From contig NZ_FQWS01000002.1 in the NCBI RefSeq assembly GCF_900129745.1, positions 1 through 64,000 on the forward strand: a DNA stretch of 64,000 nt, in the 5' to 3' direction. The translations under genes were made by a program, and so were the position numbers. The stretch is from Winogradskyella jejuensis. GTDB lineage: Bacteria; Bacteroidota; Bacteroidia; Flavobacteriales; Flavobacteriaceae. Shown in pieces: positions 46,393 to 53,778 of the stretch (position 1 is its first letter; every line of letters begins with the position of its first letter). The notes beneath the pieces are model-generated. The model worked only from the letters and a program-made list of their open reading frames with translations. It did no database searches and was not told the origin of the DNA.

Positions 46393-46785
46393 CTATAGAA
46401 CTTTGGTGGTTTTTGTTGTAAAGCGTCTAGATTTTTTTCTTCCTCTAAAGAATAAGAATAGATTGAGGAATAACATTATGCCCAAATAAATAGTGAAGCC
46501 TCCAATCTTTTTACTTAGAATTTCCATGAGTGTTTGATTGCTCATTTGGTAATTTGAGCTGTAACCGTAGATTTTCATGATATACAATGCAAACCCAATA
46601 TTGATAAGGTAAAAACCAATTTCAAAAAGTTTGTTAGTTGCTAGTGCAATATCTTCTTTTCCTTTAAAAATATCTATCATAAAGAGTCTACCGTTTTTAA
46701 AGAGCATTTTAGAAATGTAGATGGTAAGACAAATAACAATTGGTAGATAGATGATGTAGCCGATGATAATTTTTGAATTTTCCAT
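46393..46785 (-). CDS. Small four-helix membrane protein, paralog of the upstream gene
   Basis: A 130-residue protein with four predicted membrane segments and a basic C-terminus (FFRGRKKSRRF). The pattern Y-x-IYLPI, LFKNGR-x-F, NKLFEIGFYLINIGFAL and a late IGG-x-x-x-YLGIML align with the gene just upstream, so the two arose by tandem duplication. No known family was recognised. It lies 3 bases after that paralog and 2 bases before the TIGR01777 gene. Confidence 0.75.
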   Translation of the reverse strand: MENSKIIIGYIIYLPIVICLTIYISKMLFKNGRLFMIDIFKGKEDIALATNKLFEIGFYLINIGFALYIMKIYGYSSNYQMSNQTLMEILSKKIGGFTIYLGIMLFLNLFLFFRGRKKSRRFTTKTTKVL

Positions 46786-46788
46786 AAT

Positions 46789-47142
46789 TTATTGATTTAA
46801 GAGTTTCGATTTATTTAGATGCTTTAGCCAGAATATGTTGTTGTAATGCATTAAAGCTAGTAGCAGTATTATTTTTCCGATGGTATGCGATAATGAGTTA
46901 AGCATTTCAATTGCTGAATCGACATATTCCCAATAGGCGATTGTAATGATGGCGTATCCTATATTGGTTAGATAATAGCCTATTAAAAGGAGATTATTTA
47001 TGCTTTTTACAAGCTCAGAATTGTTCTGAAAAAGATTAAGTAAAAACACTTCTCCATTTTTATAAAACAACCAACCGATTTTTACCATTATAAAAATGAT
47101 AATAGGCAAGTAGATGCAATATGTGATGAGGTTGTAGTTCAT
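46789..47142 (-). CDS. Small four-helix membrane protein
   Basis: A 117-residue protein with four hydrophobic segments. YCIYLPIIIF, LFYKNGEVF and NNLLLIGYYLTNIGYAI match the downstream paralog. The start overlaps the stop of the preceding gene by 4 bases (ATGA), indicating translational coupling. No enzymatic motif is visible. Function unknown. Confidence 0.75.
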   Translation of the reverse strand: MNYNLITYCIYLPIIIFIMVKIGWLFYKNGEVFLLNLFQNNSELVKSINNLLLIGYYLTNIGYAIITIAYWEYVDSAIEMLNSLSHTIGKIILLLALMHYNNIFWLKHLNKSKLLNQ

Positions 47143-47459
47143 CTTTCAATTTTTATTCTGTATGTGATGTAAAGGTGGAATAGTGCAGTTAGCATTGGTA
47201 GACCAAAGTATAATAAGACATTATCAAAAACGCTATTCAAATAGACAAGTGATAAAACCGAAGCTGCTAGGATTAAGTAAAAAGCAAAAAGTATTTTTGT
47301 CGTTTTGCTTAGCGTTTTGAAGTAATAAAGTATTACAAGACTCATTAGTATTTGAGCCGCTCCGAGTACCATGCTAAATAGCATACCGAGATAAACTATG
47401 AGATAGAGTGCTGCAGTAATCGAAAAAAGGACGAGATTAATTTTAAATAGTTTGTTCAT
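47139..47459 (-). CDS. Small membrane protein, first gene of a regulated operon
   Basis: A 106-residue protein that is almost entirely hydrophobic, with about four helices and a basic tail (YITYRIKIER). It differs in sequence from the two paralogs downstream. It is the first gene after the operator at 47476-47499 and couples to the next gene by a 4-base overlap. No family recognised. Confidence 0.75.
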   Translation of the reverse strand: MNKLFKINLVLFSITAALYLIVYLGMLFSMVLGAAQILMSLVILYYFKTLSKTTKILFAFYLILAASVLSLVYLNSVFDNVLLYFGLPMLTALFHLYITYRIKIER

Positions 47460-47475
47460 AATTTCATATGTTTAA

Positions 47476-47499
47476 AACTTTCAGAAAATATTGAAAGTT
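47476..47499 (-). promoter_or_regulatory. Operator copy 2, ahead of the membrane-protein operon
   Basis: ACTTTCA, 7 bases, TTGAAAGT (47477-47498): the same half-sites and spacing as the palindrome ahead of the GbsR/MarR gene. It lies 17 bases upstream of the start at 47459. On the minus strand it overlaps TATTTTCT, a possible degenerate -7 box. Confidence 0.65.
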
Positions 47500-47519
47500 A
47501 AGTTTAAAAAAATAGAAAT

Positions 47520-48023
47520 CTATTTTATGAGTTTAAAAACAGATTTCGTCAGCCAATTTTGTTTTTGGTCCATAAGTTTATTTATCATCGCGTCTGCGTC
47601 CTGCGTTAAATTATGCAAAGCTTTAGTTTGTTTAATCAATTCTTTCGTTTTTTCAGTGCCGTCGTCTTTAATAGAGGAGACTTCGTCTAAAACTTTTATT
47701 ACGGGTTTAATCTCTCTTCGGCTGCGCTCTTTTGCAATAACTCTAGCTAATTCTTGTACGTCTTTTTCAGTAGTAAAAAATTCTTTTCGTTCCCCAGAGA
47801 CTAAGACTTTAGTTACAATGCCCCAATCCATAAGTTGTCTTAAATTCATACTTGTGTTACCTCGAGAGATTTTAAGGTCTTCCATGATGTCTTCCATAGA
47901 CAATGGTTTTGTAGATATAAAAAGCAAGGCTTGTATTTGTGCCATGGCTTTATTTATGCCCCATAGCGTTCCTAGGCTTCCCCAAGTACTTATAAATTTA
48001 TCTTTTGCCTCTTGATATTCCAT
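47520..48023 (-). CDS. GbsR/MarR-family transcriptional regulator
   Basis: A 167-residue winged-helix DNA-binding protein. MEYQEAKDKFISTWGSLGTL and WGINKAMAQIQALLFIS form the N-terminal dimer helices typical of GbsR-like regulators. PLSMEDIMEDLKISRGNTSM and LRQLMDWGIVTKV form the helix-turn-helix. GERKEFFTTEKD is the wing. The start at ATG 48023 is preferred over TTG 48038, which lies just upstream of the -7 box. A perfect palindrome spans its own promoter, indicating autoregulation. The ligand is unknown. Confidence 0.88.
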   Translation of the reverse strand: MEYQEAKDKFISTWGSLGTLWGINKAMAQIQALLFISTKPLSMEDIMEDLKISRGNTSMNLRQLMDWGIVTKVLVSGERKEFFTTEKDVQELARVIAKERSRREIKPVIKVLDEVSSIKDDGTEKTKELIKQTKALHNLTQDADAMINKLMDQKQNWLTKSVFKLIK

Positions 48024-48027
48024 AAGG

Positions 48028-48056
48028 CAAATATACAATAATTTTTAAACTTTCAA
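48028..48056 (-). promoter_or_regulatory. Promoter of the GbsR/MarR gene
   Basis: On the minus strand TTG (complement of 48054-48056), 18 bases, TATATTTG (complement of 48028-48035): a full consensus. The box ends 4 bases before ATG 48023, so the message may be nearly leaderless. Confidence 0.7.
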
Positions 48057-48073
48057 TAATTATTGAAAGTTTA
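48046..48073. promoter_or_regulatory. Operator copy 1, perfect 28-base palindrome
   Basis: Two 14-base half-sites (TAAACTTTCAATAA and its complement) form a perfect inverted repeat with no spacer. It covers the TTG element of the regulator promoter. The same core ACTTTCA-N7-TTGAAAGT recurs at 47477-47498. Confidence 0.75.
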
Positions 48074-48111
48074 TTTTGTCATACAAAAGAATTGAATAGA
48101 GTCTAGTGAAT

Positions 48112-50163
48112 TTACTTTATCAACCCAGCACGTCTCAACAACGCTTCTGGCTTAGGCTCTTGTCCTCTAAACTTTTTGTACAAGGTCATTGGGTTTTCTG
48201 TGCCACCTTGGGATAATACATAAGCCTGAAATTTTTGCGCAACTGTTTTATTAAAAATACCTTCTTCTTTAAAGTATTCAAAAGCATCGGCATCTAAAAC
48301 TTCGGCCCATTTGTAACTGTAATACCCAGATGAATAGCCGCCTTGAAAGATATGTGCAAAGGCTGTACTCATGCAGTTTTCTTTTACGTCAGGATATAAG
48401 TTGGTGTCACCGAAAGCTTTTTCTTCAAAATCTTTTACAGAAGTAATTTCCGAAGGATTTTCATGCGAATGCCAAGCCATATCTAACAATCCAAAACTCA
48501 ATTGACGTAAGGTTTGCATACCTTCTTGAAAGGTTGCCGAAGCTTTTATTTTTTCTATCAATTCCATCGGAATGACCTCACCAGTTTCGTAATGTGTAGC
48601 AAAAAGCTTCAATGTTTCTTCTTCGTAGCACCAGTTTTCTAAAATCTGACTTGGTAATTCCACAAAATCCCAATGTACACTTGTACCTGATAAACTTGGG
48701 TAGGTTGTGTTGGCTAACATGCCGTGAAGTGCGTGACCAAATTCGTGAAATAATGTAGTCACCTCATTAAAGGTCAGGAGTGAAGGTTTGCTATTTGTAG
48801 GCTTTGTAAAATTGCAAACAATAGATACATGCGGACGATGATTTTGTCCATCTTTGATGTACTGGGGTTTAAAAGACGTCATCCAAGCACCATTTCGTTT
48901 TCCTGCTCTCGGGAAAAAATCGGCATAAAAAATGGAAACCAATTCGCCATCAGAGTCAACAACTGTATAGGTCAACACATCTTCGTGGTATTTGTCTATG
49001 GTGTTAATTTCTTCAAAACGTAACCCGAATAATTTTTCAGCAACTGTGAACGCTCCATCTATAACATTTTCTAGTTTGAAGTAAGGTTTCAATTGTTCGT
49101 CATCCAAACTGAATAATTTCTGCTTCAACTTTTCAGAATAATAAGCCGAATCCCACTTCTGCAGTTGGTCACTTGCACTGAGCGCAGTCGAAGTGTCTAA
49201 TTCTTTTGCGAAGTTCTCTAATATTTTGAATTCCTCTTCCGCAGCTGGTTTCGCTTTTTCTAATAATTCATTTAAGAATTTTTGAACCTTATTTGGTGAC
49301 TCTGCCATACGCTCTTCTAATACAAAATGCGCATGCGTTTTGTAGCCTAAAAGTTGGGCACGCTCATTTCTGAGTTTTGCAATCTCTAAGACGTTGTTTT
49401 GATTATCAAGTTCATCACCTTTAAACCCTTTGCTCCCAAATGCTTTTGAAAGCTTCTCCCTTAATTCGCGATTATCCGCATACGTCATAAACGGAATATA
49501 GCTTGGGTAATCTAAAGTAATGAGCCAACCATCTTTGTCTTTACTTTCTGCCAATTGTTTTGCAGCTTCTTTTGCACCATCAGGCAAACCAGATAAATCC
49601 GATTCATCAGTAATCAATAGTTCAAACTTGTTGGTTTCAGCAAGAATATTTTCGCCAAACTTGAGTTTTAGCTGACTTAATTGTTTGTCAATTTCGCGAA
49701 GTCTTCCTTTCTTATCTTCAGAAAGATTAGCGCCGTTTCTAGAAAAGCTCTTGTATTTTTTATCGAGAAGTGTGCTTTGTTCGGTTGTTAATTTTAAATC
49801 AGATTTTGAATCATAAACCGCCTTAACGCGCTTAAATAAATCTTCATTCAGTGTAATATCATTACTAAATTCTGATAATAATGGCGAAACTTCTTGAGCA
49901 ATCTTCTGAATCTCGTCATTAGTTTCAGCGGAATTTAGATTGAAAAAGATACTTGAAATTCGGTCTAATTCTTCACCTGAATAATCTAACGCTTCAATCG
50001 TGTTTTCGAATGAAGGTGCTTCAGAATTATTCACAACAGCATCAATTTCTGCTCTTGCTTTTTCTATTGCCGTTGTAAAGGCCGGCATAAAATCTTCAGT
50101 CTTAATTGATGAAAATGGTGCAGTATTGTATGGTGTATTAAAGGGTTTATTTAGGATTGTCAT
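48112..50163 (-). CDS. M3-family oligopeptidase (oligopeptidase A/Dcp-like)
   Basis: A 683-residue zinc metallopeptidase degrading peptides in the cytoplasm or periplasm. The zinc motif HEFGH carries H473, E474 and H477, and ends in ALHGML. SVHWDFVELPSQILENW and GGYSSGYYSYKWAEVLDADA are the substrate-binding blocks of the C-terminal half. No signal peptide is seen. Residues about 323-332 (DTSTALSASD) are encoded by a REP-like palindrome in frame; this looks like an insertion in a loop before LQKWDSAYYSEKL. Confidence 0.93.
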   Translation of the reverse strand: MTILNKPFNTPYNTAPFSSIKTEDFMPAFTTAIEKARAEIDAVVNNSEAPSFENTIEALDYSGEELDRISSIFFNLNSAETNDEIQKIAQEVSPLLSEFSNDITLNEDLFKRVKAVYDSKSDLKLTTEQSTLLDKKYKSFSRNGANLSEDKKGRLREIDKQLSQLKLKFGENILAETNKFELLITDESDLSGLPDGAKEAAKQLAESKDKDGWLITLDYPSYIPFMTYADNRELREKLSKAFGSKGFKGDELDNQNNVLEIAKLRNERAQLLGYKTHAHFVLEERMAESPNKVQKFLNELLEKAKPAAEEEFKILENFAKELDTSTALSASDQLQKWDSAYYSEKLKQKLFSLDDEQLKPYFKLENVIDGAFTVAEKLFGLRFEEINTIDKYHEDVLTYTVVDSDGELVSIFYADFFPRAGKRNGAWMTSFKPQYIKDGQNHRPHVSIVCNFTKPTNSKPSLLTFNEVTTLFHEFGHALHGMLANTTYPSLSGTSVHWDFVELPSQILENWCYEEETLKLFATHYETGEVIPMELIEKIKASATFQEGMQTLRQLSFGLLDMAWHSHENPSEITSVKDFEEKAFGDTNLYPDVKENCMSTAFAHIFQGGYSSGYYSYKWAEVLDADAFEYFKEEGIFNKTVAQKFQAYVLSQGGTENPMTLYKKFRGQEPKPEALLRRAGLIK
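49167..49197. repeat. REP-like palindrome inside the M3 peptidase gene
   Basis: The minus strand reads CACTTCGACTGCGCTCAGTG within this interval, a member of the family found at 50184-50256, 50737-50760 and 56016-56088. Its length keeps the reading frame open. Confidence 0.7.
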
Positions 50164-50183
50164 AAATAGAAGGTTGTCTGTTT

Positions 50184-50256
50184 GTCTGGTCTAGCGCAGT
50201 CGAGACCTTTAAGTGTTTTAATGTTCAATAGCTCTCGACTGCGCTCGAGCAGACAG
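50184..50256. repeat. Inverted pair of REP-like elements, left of the GIY-YIG gene
   Basis: The left arm (50184-50207) contains TAGCGCAGTCGAGA and the right arm (50232-50256) contains TCTCGACTGCGCTCGAG. They are inverted relative to each other across about 24 bases, and the match extends into the TCTG/CAGA flanks. This is a typical head-to-tail REP doublet. Confidence 0.75.
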
Positions 50257-50301
50257 ATTAATATCATTATTTTCAATTAAAAATTATCGAAATAATATTT
50301 T

Positions 50302-50655
50302 TTAATTATCAAGAGATTTTAAAGCATTTAAAATTTCTTCATCTGTTGGTCTAAATTTTGAATTTGTAAAGTTCCGACATTCCGATAATATCTGCAACAT
50401 ATCAAAGTCACCATTTGCTAAAGCTAATTTCTTATTAGCGCTCCATTTTTTAATTTTCTTTTCAAAATAGATGGCCTGGTTTACATCATTGAACTCTTGA
50501 TGAAATATTAAATGCAACGGTCTTCTTTTATAGGTAAAGCAAGATTTGTTTAGGCCTTGTTCATGTTCTTTAAATCGTCTACTAATGTCATTTGTGAAAC
50601 CTGTGTACAACAAACCATCAGAACATTTTATTATGTAAATGTAGTATGATTTCAT
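50302..50655 (-). CDS. Solitary GIY-YIG nuclease-domain protein
   Basis: A 117-residue protein consisting of one GIY-YIG domain. YYIYIIKCSDGLLYTGFT provides the two tyrosine motifs. DISRRFKEHEQG provides the catalytic arginine and histidine. YFEKKIKKW provides the metal-binding glutamate. A short tail follows. It belongs to the UPF0213-like group, whose function is unsettled. Inverted REP-like pairs lie on both sides, 45 bases downstream and 15 bases upstream of the gene, a layout that suggests a link between nuclease and repeats. Confidence 0.88.
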   Translation of the reverse strand: MKSYYIYIIKCSDGLLYTGFTNDISRRFKEHEQGLNKSCFTYKRRPLHLIFHQEFNDVNQAIYFEKKIKKWSANKKLALANGDFDMLQILSECRNFTNSKFRPTDEEILNALKSLDN

Positions 50656-50670
50656 GTTTAATAACTAAGA

Positions 50671-50760
50671 TGTCTGCCTGGTCTTCCCGACGCTTCTGGT
50701 AAGTCGATACCTTTTTTAGTATAGAATGAGTCCAGAGTTCTCGACTGCGCTCGAACGGAC
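50671..50760. repeat. Inverted pair of REP-like elements, right of the GIY-YIG gene
   Basis: The left arm (50671-50711) is a diverged variant containing TCTTCCCGACGCTTCTGG and AAGTCGATACC. The right arm (50737-50760) contains TTCTCGACTGCGCTCGAA. The outer flanks GTCTGCC and GGAC match in inverted orientation. Confidence 0.65.
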
Positions 50761-50775
50761 AAGATAAAAAGTCTC

Positions 50776-51258
50776 TTACTTCAAATCCTTAGCAGATTCA
50801 ATAACCTTAGCTTTTAAGCCTTCTTTATAGACTAAAACTTTATCTAAAACGCATTTGTCGCTAGAACCTAAAATCTGTGCTGCTAAAATTCCAGCATTTT
50901 TTGCACCATTAAGGGCAACGGTTGCTACAGGTACGCCACCAGGCATTTGCAAAATAGACAACACCGAATCCCAGCCATCAATAGAATTGCTACTTTTAAC
51001 TGGAACACCAATTACAGGAAGTGGCGATAATGAGGCTATCATACCAGGTAAATGCGCTGCACCACCAGCGCCAGCAATAATTACTTTTATGCCACGCTCG
51101 TGAGCATTTTTTCCATAGTCGAATAATTTTTCTGGTGTACGATGTGCCGATACAATATCGACTTCGACTTCAATATCAAAACCTTTTAAAATATCTACAG
51201 CATCTTGCATGACTGGTAAGTCACTCTTGCTACCCATGATTACGCCTACTTTACTCAT
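50776..51258 (-). CDS. purE: 5-(carboxyamino)imidazole ribonucleotide mutase
   Basis: A 160-residue class I PurE that converts N5-CAIR to CAIR in purine synthesis. IMGSKSDLPVMQDAVDIL is the N-terminal CO2/ribonucleotide-binding motif. SAHRTPEKLFDY carries the catalytic histidine. AGAGGAAHLPGMIA and PVIGVPVKSS are family blocks. It follows purK after 2 bases, so N5-CAIR made by PurK is used directly. Confidence 0.96.
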   Translation of the reverse strand: MSKVGVIMGSKSDLPVMQDAVDILKGFDIEVEVDIVSAHRTPEKLFDYGKNAHERGIKVIIAGAGGAAHLPGMIASLSPLPVIGVPVKSSNSIDGWDSVLSILQMPGGVPVATVALNGAKNAGILAAQILGSSDKCVLDKVLVYKEGLKAKVIESAKDLK

Positions 51259-51260
51259 AA

Positions 51261-52415
51261 TTATTTGCTTATTACTTCTATAGTTTCCTTAACGCTTTGC
51301 GCTATTGAGCGCGCTTTGTTTATGTCTTTATCTACAATGGTTACATGTCCCATTTTACGGAACGGCCTGGTTTGTTTTTTTCCATAAATGTGCGGTGTTA
51401 CACCATCCATAGCCATAATAGTTTCAATATTTTTGTAAACCACATCACCTGTATGATTTTCTGCACCAACAAGGTTTACCATAACGCTCGCAACTTTACT
51501 CTCGGTATTGCCCAATGGTAAATCTAAAATGGCTCTTATGTGCTGCTCGAATTGGCAGGTAAAGCTACCTTCGATACTTTGGTGACCAGAATTGTGTGGT
51601 CTTGGGGCCACTTCATTCACCAAAATTTCGTCATCTTTAGTTAAGAACATTTCAACGGCCAACAGGCCAACATGCTGAAATGCTTCTGAGACCTTCAATG
51701 CCAAGCGCTCTGCTTTATCCGTTATCTCTTTTGGTAATCGGGCAGGACACAATACATATTCTACTTGATTGGCTTCAGGGTGAAATTCCATTTCAACCGT
51801 AGGATACGTTTTAATCTCTCCAGATACGTTTCGAGACACAATTACAGATAATTCATTTTTAAACGGAATGAGGTCTTCAGCAATACATTCGCCTTTTGGT
51901 AATTGTTTTACATCCGAAAATGAGCGAACGACTTTTACGCCTTGACCGTCATAACCAAAACGCGCGCTTTTCCAAACAAATGGTAATTCTAATCCACCAT
52001 TGGTTATGGCATCTTCTATTTCTGAAACATAGGCAAAACGTGAAAATGGTGCTGTTGGAATGTTATGGTCGGTATAAAACAATTTTTGTGTGGCTTTATT
52101 CTGAATGATTCTCAGCGTTTTCGAGGAAGGAAACACCTTTTTGCCTTCGTGCTCTAGTTGTTCAAGAGCATCAACGTTTACATTTTCAATTTCAAAAGTT
52201 AAGACATCCACCGAACGTCCAAAATCTAAAACGGTATCATAATCTAAAATATCACCTTGAATAAATTCATCACAAGCTAATCGCGCTGGTGCATCTTGGC
52301 TAGAATCAATAACTTTTGTTGTAGTATCAAATTTTCTGGTGACATAAAGCATCATTTTGCCCAATTGGCCGCCACCCAATATACCGAGTTTAAAGTTTGA
52401 TGAAAAATAGCTCAT
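51261..52415 (-). CDS. purK: 5-(carboxyamino)imidazole ribonucleotide synthase
   Basis: A 384-residue ATP-grasp enzyme that makes N5-CAIR from AIR, ATP and bicarbonate. LGILGGGQLGKMM is the N-terminal nucleotide motif. FVWKSARFGYDGQGVKVV is the ATP-grasp lysine/glycine region. VEMFLTKDDEILVNEVAPRP and HNSGHQSIEG are the metal and substrate blocks. I place the start at ATG 52415; the GTG two codons upstream is possible. Paired with purE. Confidence 0.95.
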   Translation of the reverse strand: MSYFSSNFKLGILGGGQLGKMMLYVTRKFDTTTKVIDSSQDAPARLACDEFIQGDILDYDTVLDFGRSVDVLTFEIENVNVDALEQLEHEGKKVFPSSKTLRIIQNKATQKLFYTDHNIPTAPFSRFAYVSEIEDAITNGGLELPFVWKSARFGYDGQGVKVVRSFSDVKQLPKGECIAEDLIPFKNELSVIVSRNVSGEIKTYPTVEMEFHPEANQVEYVLCPARLPKEITDKAERLALKVSEAFQHVGLLAVEMFLTKDDEILVNEVAPRPHNSGHQSIEGSFTCQFEQHIRAILDLPLGNTESKVASVMVNLVGAENHTGDVVYKNIETIMAMDGVTPHIYGKKQTRPFRKMGHVTIVDKDINKARSIAQSVKETIEVISK

Positions 52416-52422
52416 ATTCACG

Positions 52423-52438
52423 TTCCGCGAGAGCAGAA
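52423..52438. repeat. Small palindrome, possible decayed repeat element
   Basis: On the minus strand TTCTGC and GCGGAA flank TCTC, five Watson-Crick pairs plus one G-T. It resembles the TTTCGCGG-type hairpin repeats seen in flavobacterial intergenic regions. It starts immediately upstream of purK. Confidence 0.35.
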
Positions 52439-52540
52439 ATCTTTTTTACGTTCAACATAATTTGCTAACAAAAATACACTAATTATAGAAGAATATTCCA
52501 AAATAGGAAACCAAAAATAGTCAATCCTCAATCTATTGAT

Positions 52541-52548
52541 TATCTTTG
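52541..52548 (+). promoter_or_regulatory. -7 promoter box of hpt-adk
   Basis: TATCTTTG fits TAnnTTTG and ends 18 bases before ATG 52567. This argues against the in-frame TTG at 52546, which lies within the box. Confidence 0.55.
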
Positions 52549-52566
52549 CACTTTCAAAATAATAAC

Positions 52567-53679
52567 ATGCTCGTTAAGCTTCAAGATTTATATTTTAAAC
52601 CCTTTATTTCCGAGGAGAAAATACAAGATGCTGTACAGCAAATGGTAGATGCTATTGCAGTAGATTTAAAGGACGAAATGCCCATTTTTGTTGGTATTCT
52701 CAACGGGTCTTTTATGTTTGTTAGTGATTTTGTGAAAAAGTATCCTCATCCTTGTGAGGTTACTTTTATAAAGCTAGCATCTTATGATGGCGTGAAGTCT
52801 ACTGAAGATATTCAACGTCTAATTGGTTTAACTCAAGACTTAACAGACAGAACGGTTGTTATTCTCGAAGATATTATTGATTCTGGAAACACGCTCGAAG
52901 AAGTTCATCGTATTTTTAAAAATGAAAACGTAAAACAACTCATTATCGCGACTTTGTTTTACAAGCCAGAAGCTTACAAAAAAGACTTTAAATTACATTA
53001 TGTTGGTTTAGAGATTCCTAACAAATTTATTGTCGGTTACGGCTTAGATTATAATGGTTTAGGAAGAGATTTGCCAGCTGTATATCAACTTAAAACTACA
53101 CAACATATGACTAATATTGTATTATTTGGTCCTCCAGGAGCAGGCAAAGGTACACAAGCAAATTTCTTAAAAGACAAATACAATTTGGTGCATATTTCTA
53201 CTGGAGATGTGTTTAGATATAATATTAAAAACGAAACCGCCCTCGGCACTTTGGCGAAATCTTACATGGATAAAGGCGAGTTAGTTCCAGATGAGGTGAC
53301 TATAGATATGCTTAATGCAGAAGTAGAAAAAAATGCTGATGCCAAAGGATTTATTTTTGATGGTTTTCCTAGAACAAACGCTCAAGCTGAAGCATTGGAT
53401 GTATTAATGAACTCTAAAGATTCTCAAATAAATGCTATGGTTGCTCTAGAGGTTGATGATGAGGTACTTGTAGGTCGCCTGTTAGAAAGAGGTAAAACAA
53501 GTGGTAGGCCAGATGATGCTGATGAAAGTATTATTAGAAACCGAATTAAAGAATATTACAGTAAAACGGCAATACTTAAGGATTACTATTCTGCTCAAGA
53601 TAAATATTTTGGAGTAGATGGTGTTGGAAGTATAGAAACTATTACTGAACGGTTGAGTGAAGTTTTAGATAAGCTCTAA
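52567..53679 (+). CDS. Fused hypoxanthine phosphoribosyltransferase / adenylate kinase
   Basis: A 370-residue two-domain protein. Residues 1-178 are a HPRT: VGILNGSFMF, the PRPP loop VVILEDIIDSGNTLEE (about 100-115) and LPAVYQL near the end. Residues 181-370 are an adenylate kinase: P-loop GPPGAGKGTQ from residue 188, FDGFPRTNAQAEAL, and a short LID without zinc cysteines. The product could salvage hypoxanthine/guanine and balance AMP/ADP. Methionine 181, at a normal adenylate-kinase N-terminus, might also serve as an internal start. obgE follows. Confidence 0.93.
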   Translation: MLVKLQDLYFKPFISEEKIQDAVQQMVDAIAVDLKDEMPIFVGILNGSFMFVSDFVKKYPHPCEVTFIKLASYDGVKSTEDIQRLIGLTQDLTDRTVVILEDIIDSGNTLEEVHRIFKNENVKQLIIATLFYKPEAYKKDFKLHYVGLEIPNKFIVGYGLDYNGLGRDLPAVYQLKTTQHMTNIVLFGPPGAGKGTQANFLKDKYNLVHISTGDVFRYNIKNETALGTLAKSYMDKGELVPDEVTIDMLNAEVEKNADAKGFIFDGFPRTNAQAEALDVLMNSKDSQINAMVALEVDDEVLVGRLLERGKTSGRPDDADESIIRNRIKEYYSKTAILKDYYSAQDKYFGVDGVGSIETITERLSEVLDKL

Positions 53680-53778
53680 ATGAGAGTTGCTTGTTGTTAA
53701 GTTGTAAAGTCAATATTCATTATTGAAATCACAACTCCATAAAATAAAACGACTTAACAGTACAACTAAACATCAAAT

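Noticed and set aside
47491..48015. A 174-codon open frame on the plus strand opposite the GbsR/MarR gene
   Set aside because: It is antisense to a well-conserved regulator, its product has no recognisable motif, and it has no promoter of its own.
53690..53778. Possible inverted repeat between hpt-adk and obgE (GTTAAGTTGT and CTTAACAGTACAAC)
   Set aside because: The arms do not align without several gaps, so no hairpin can be supported.
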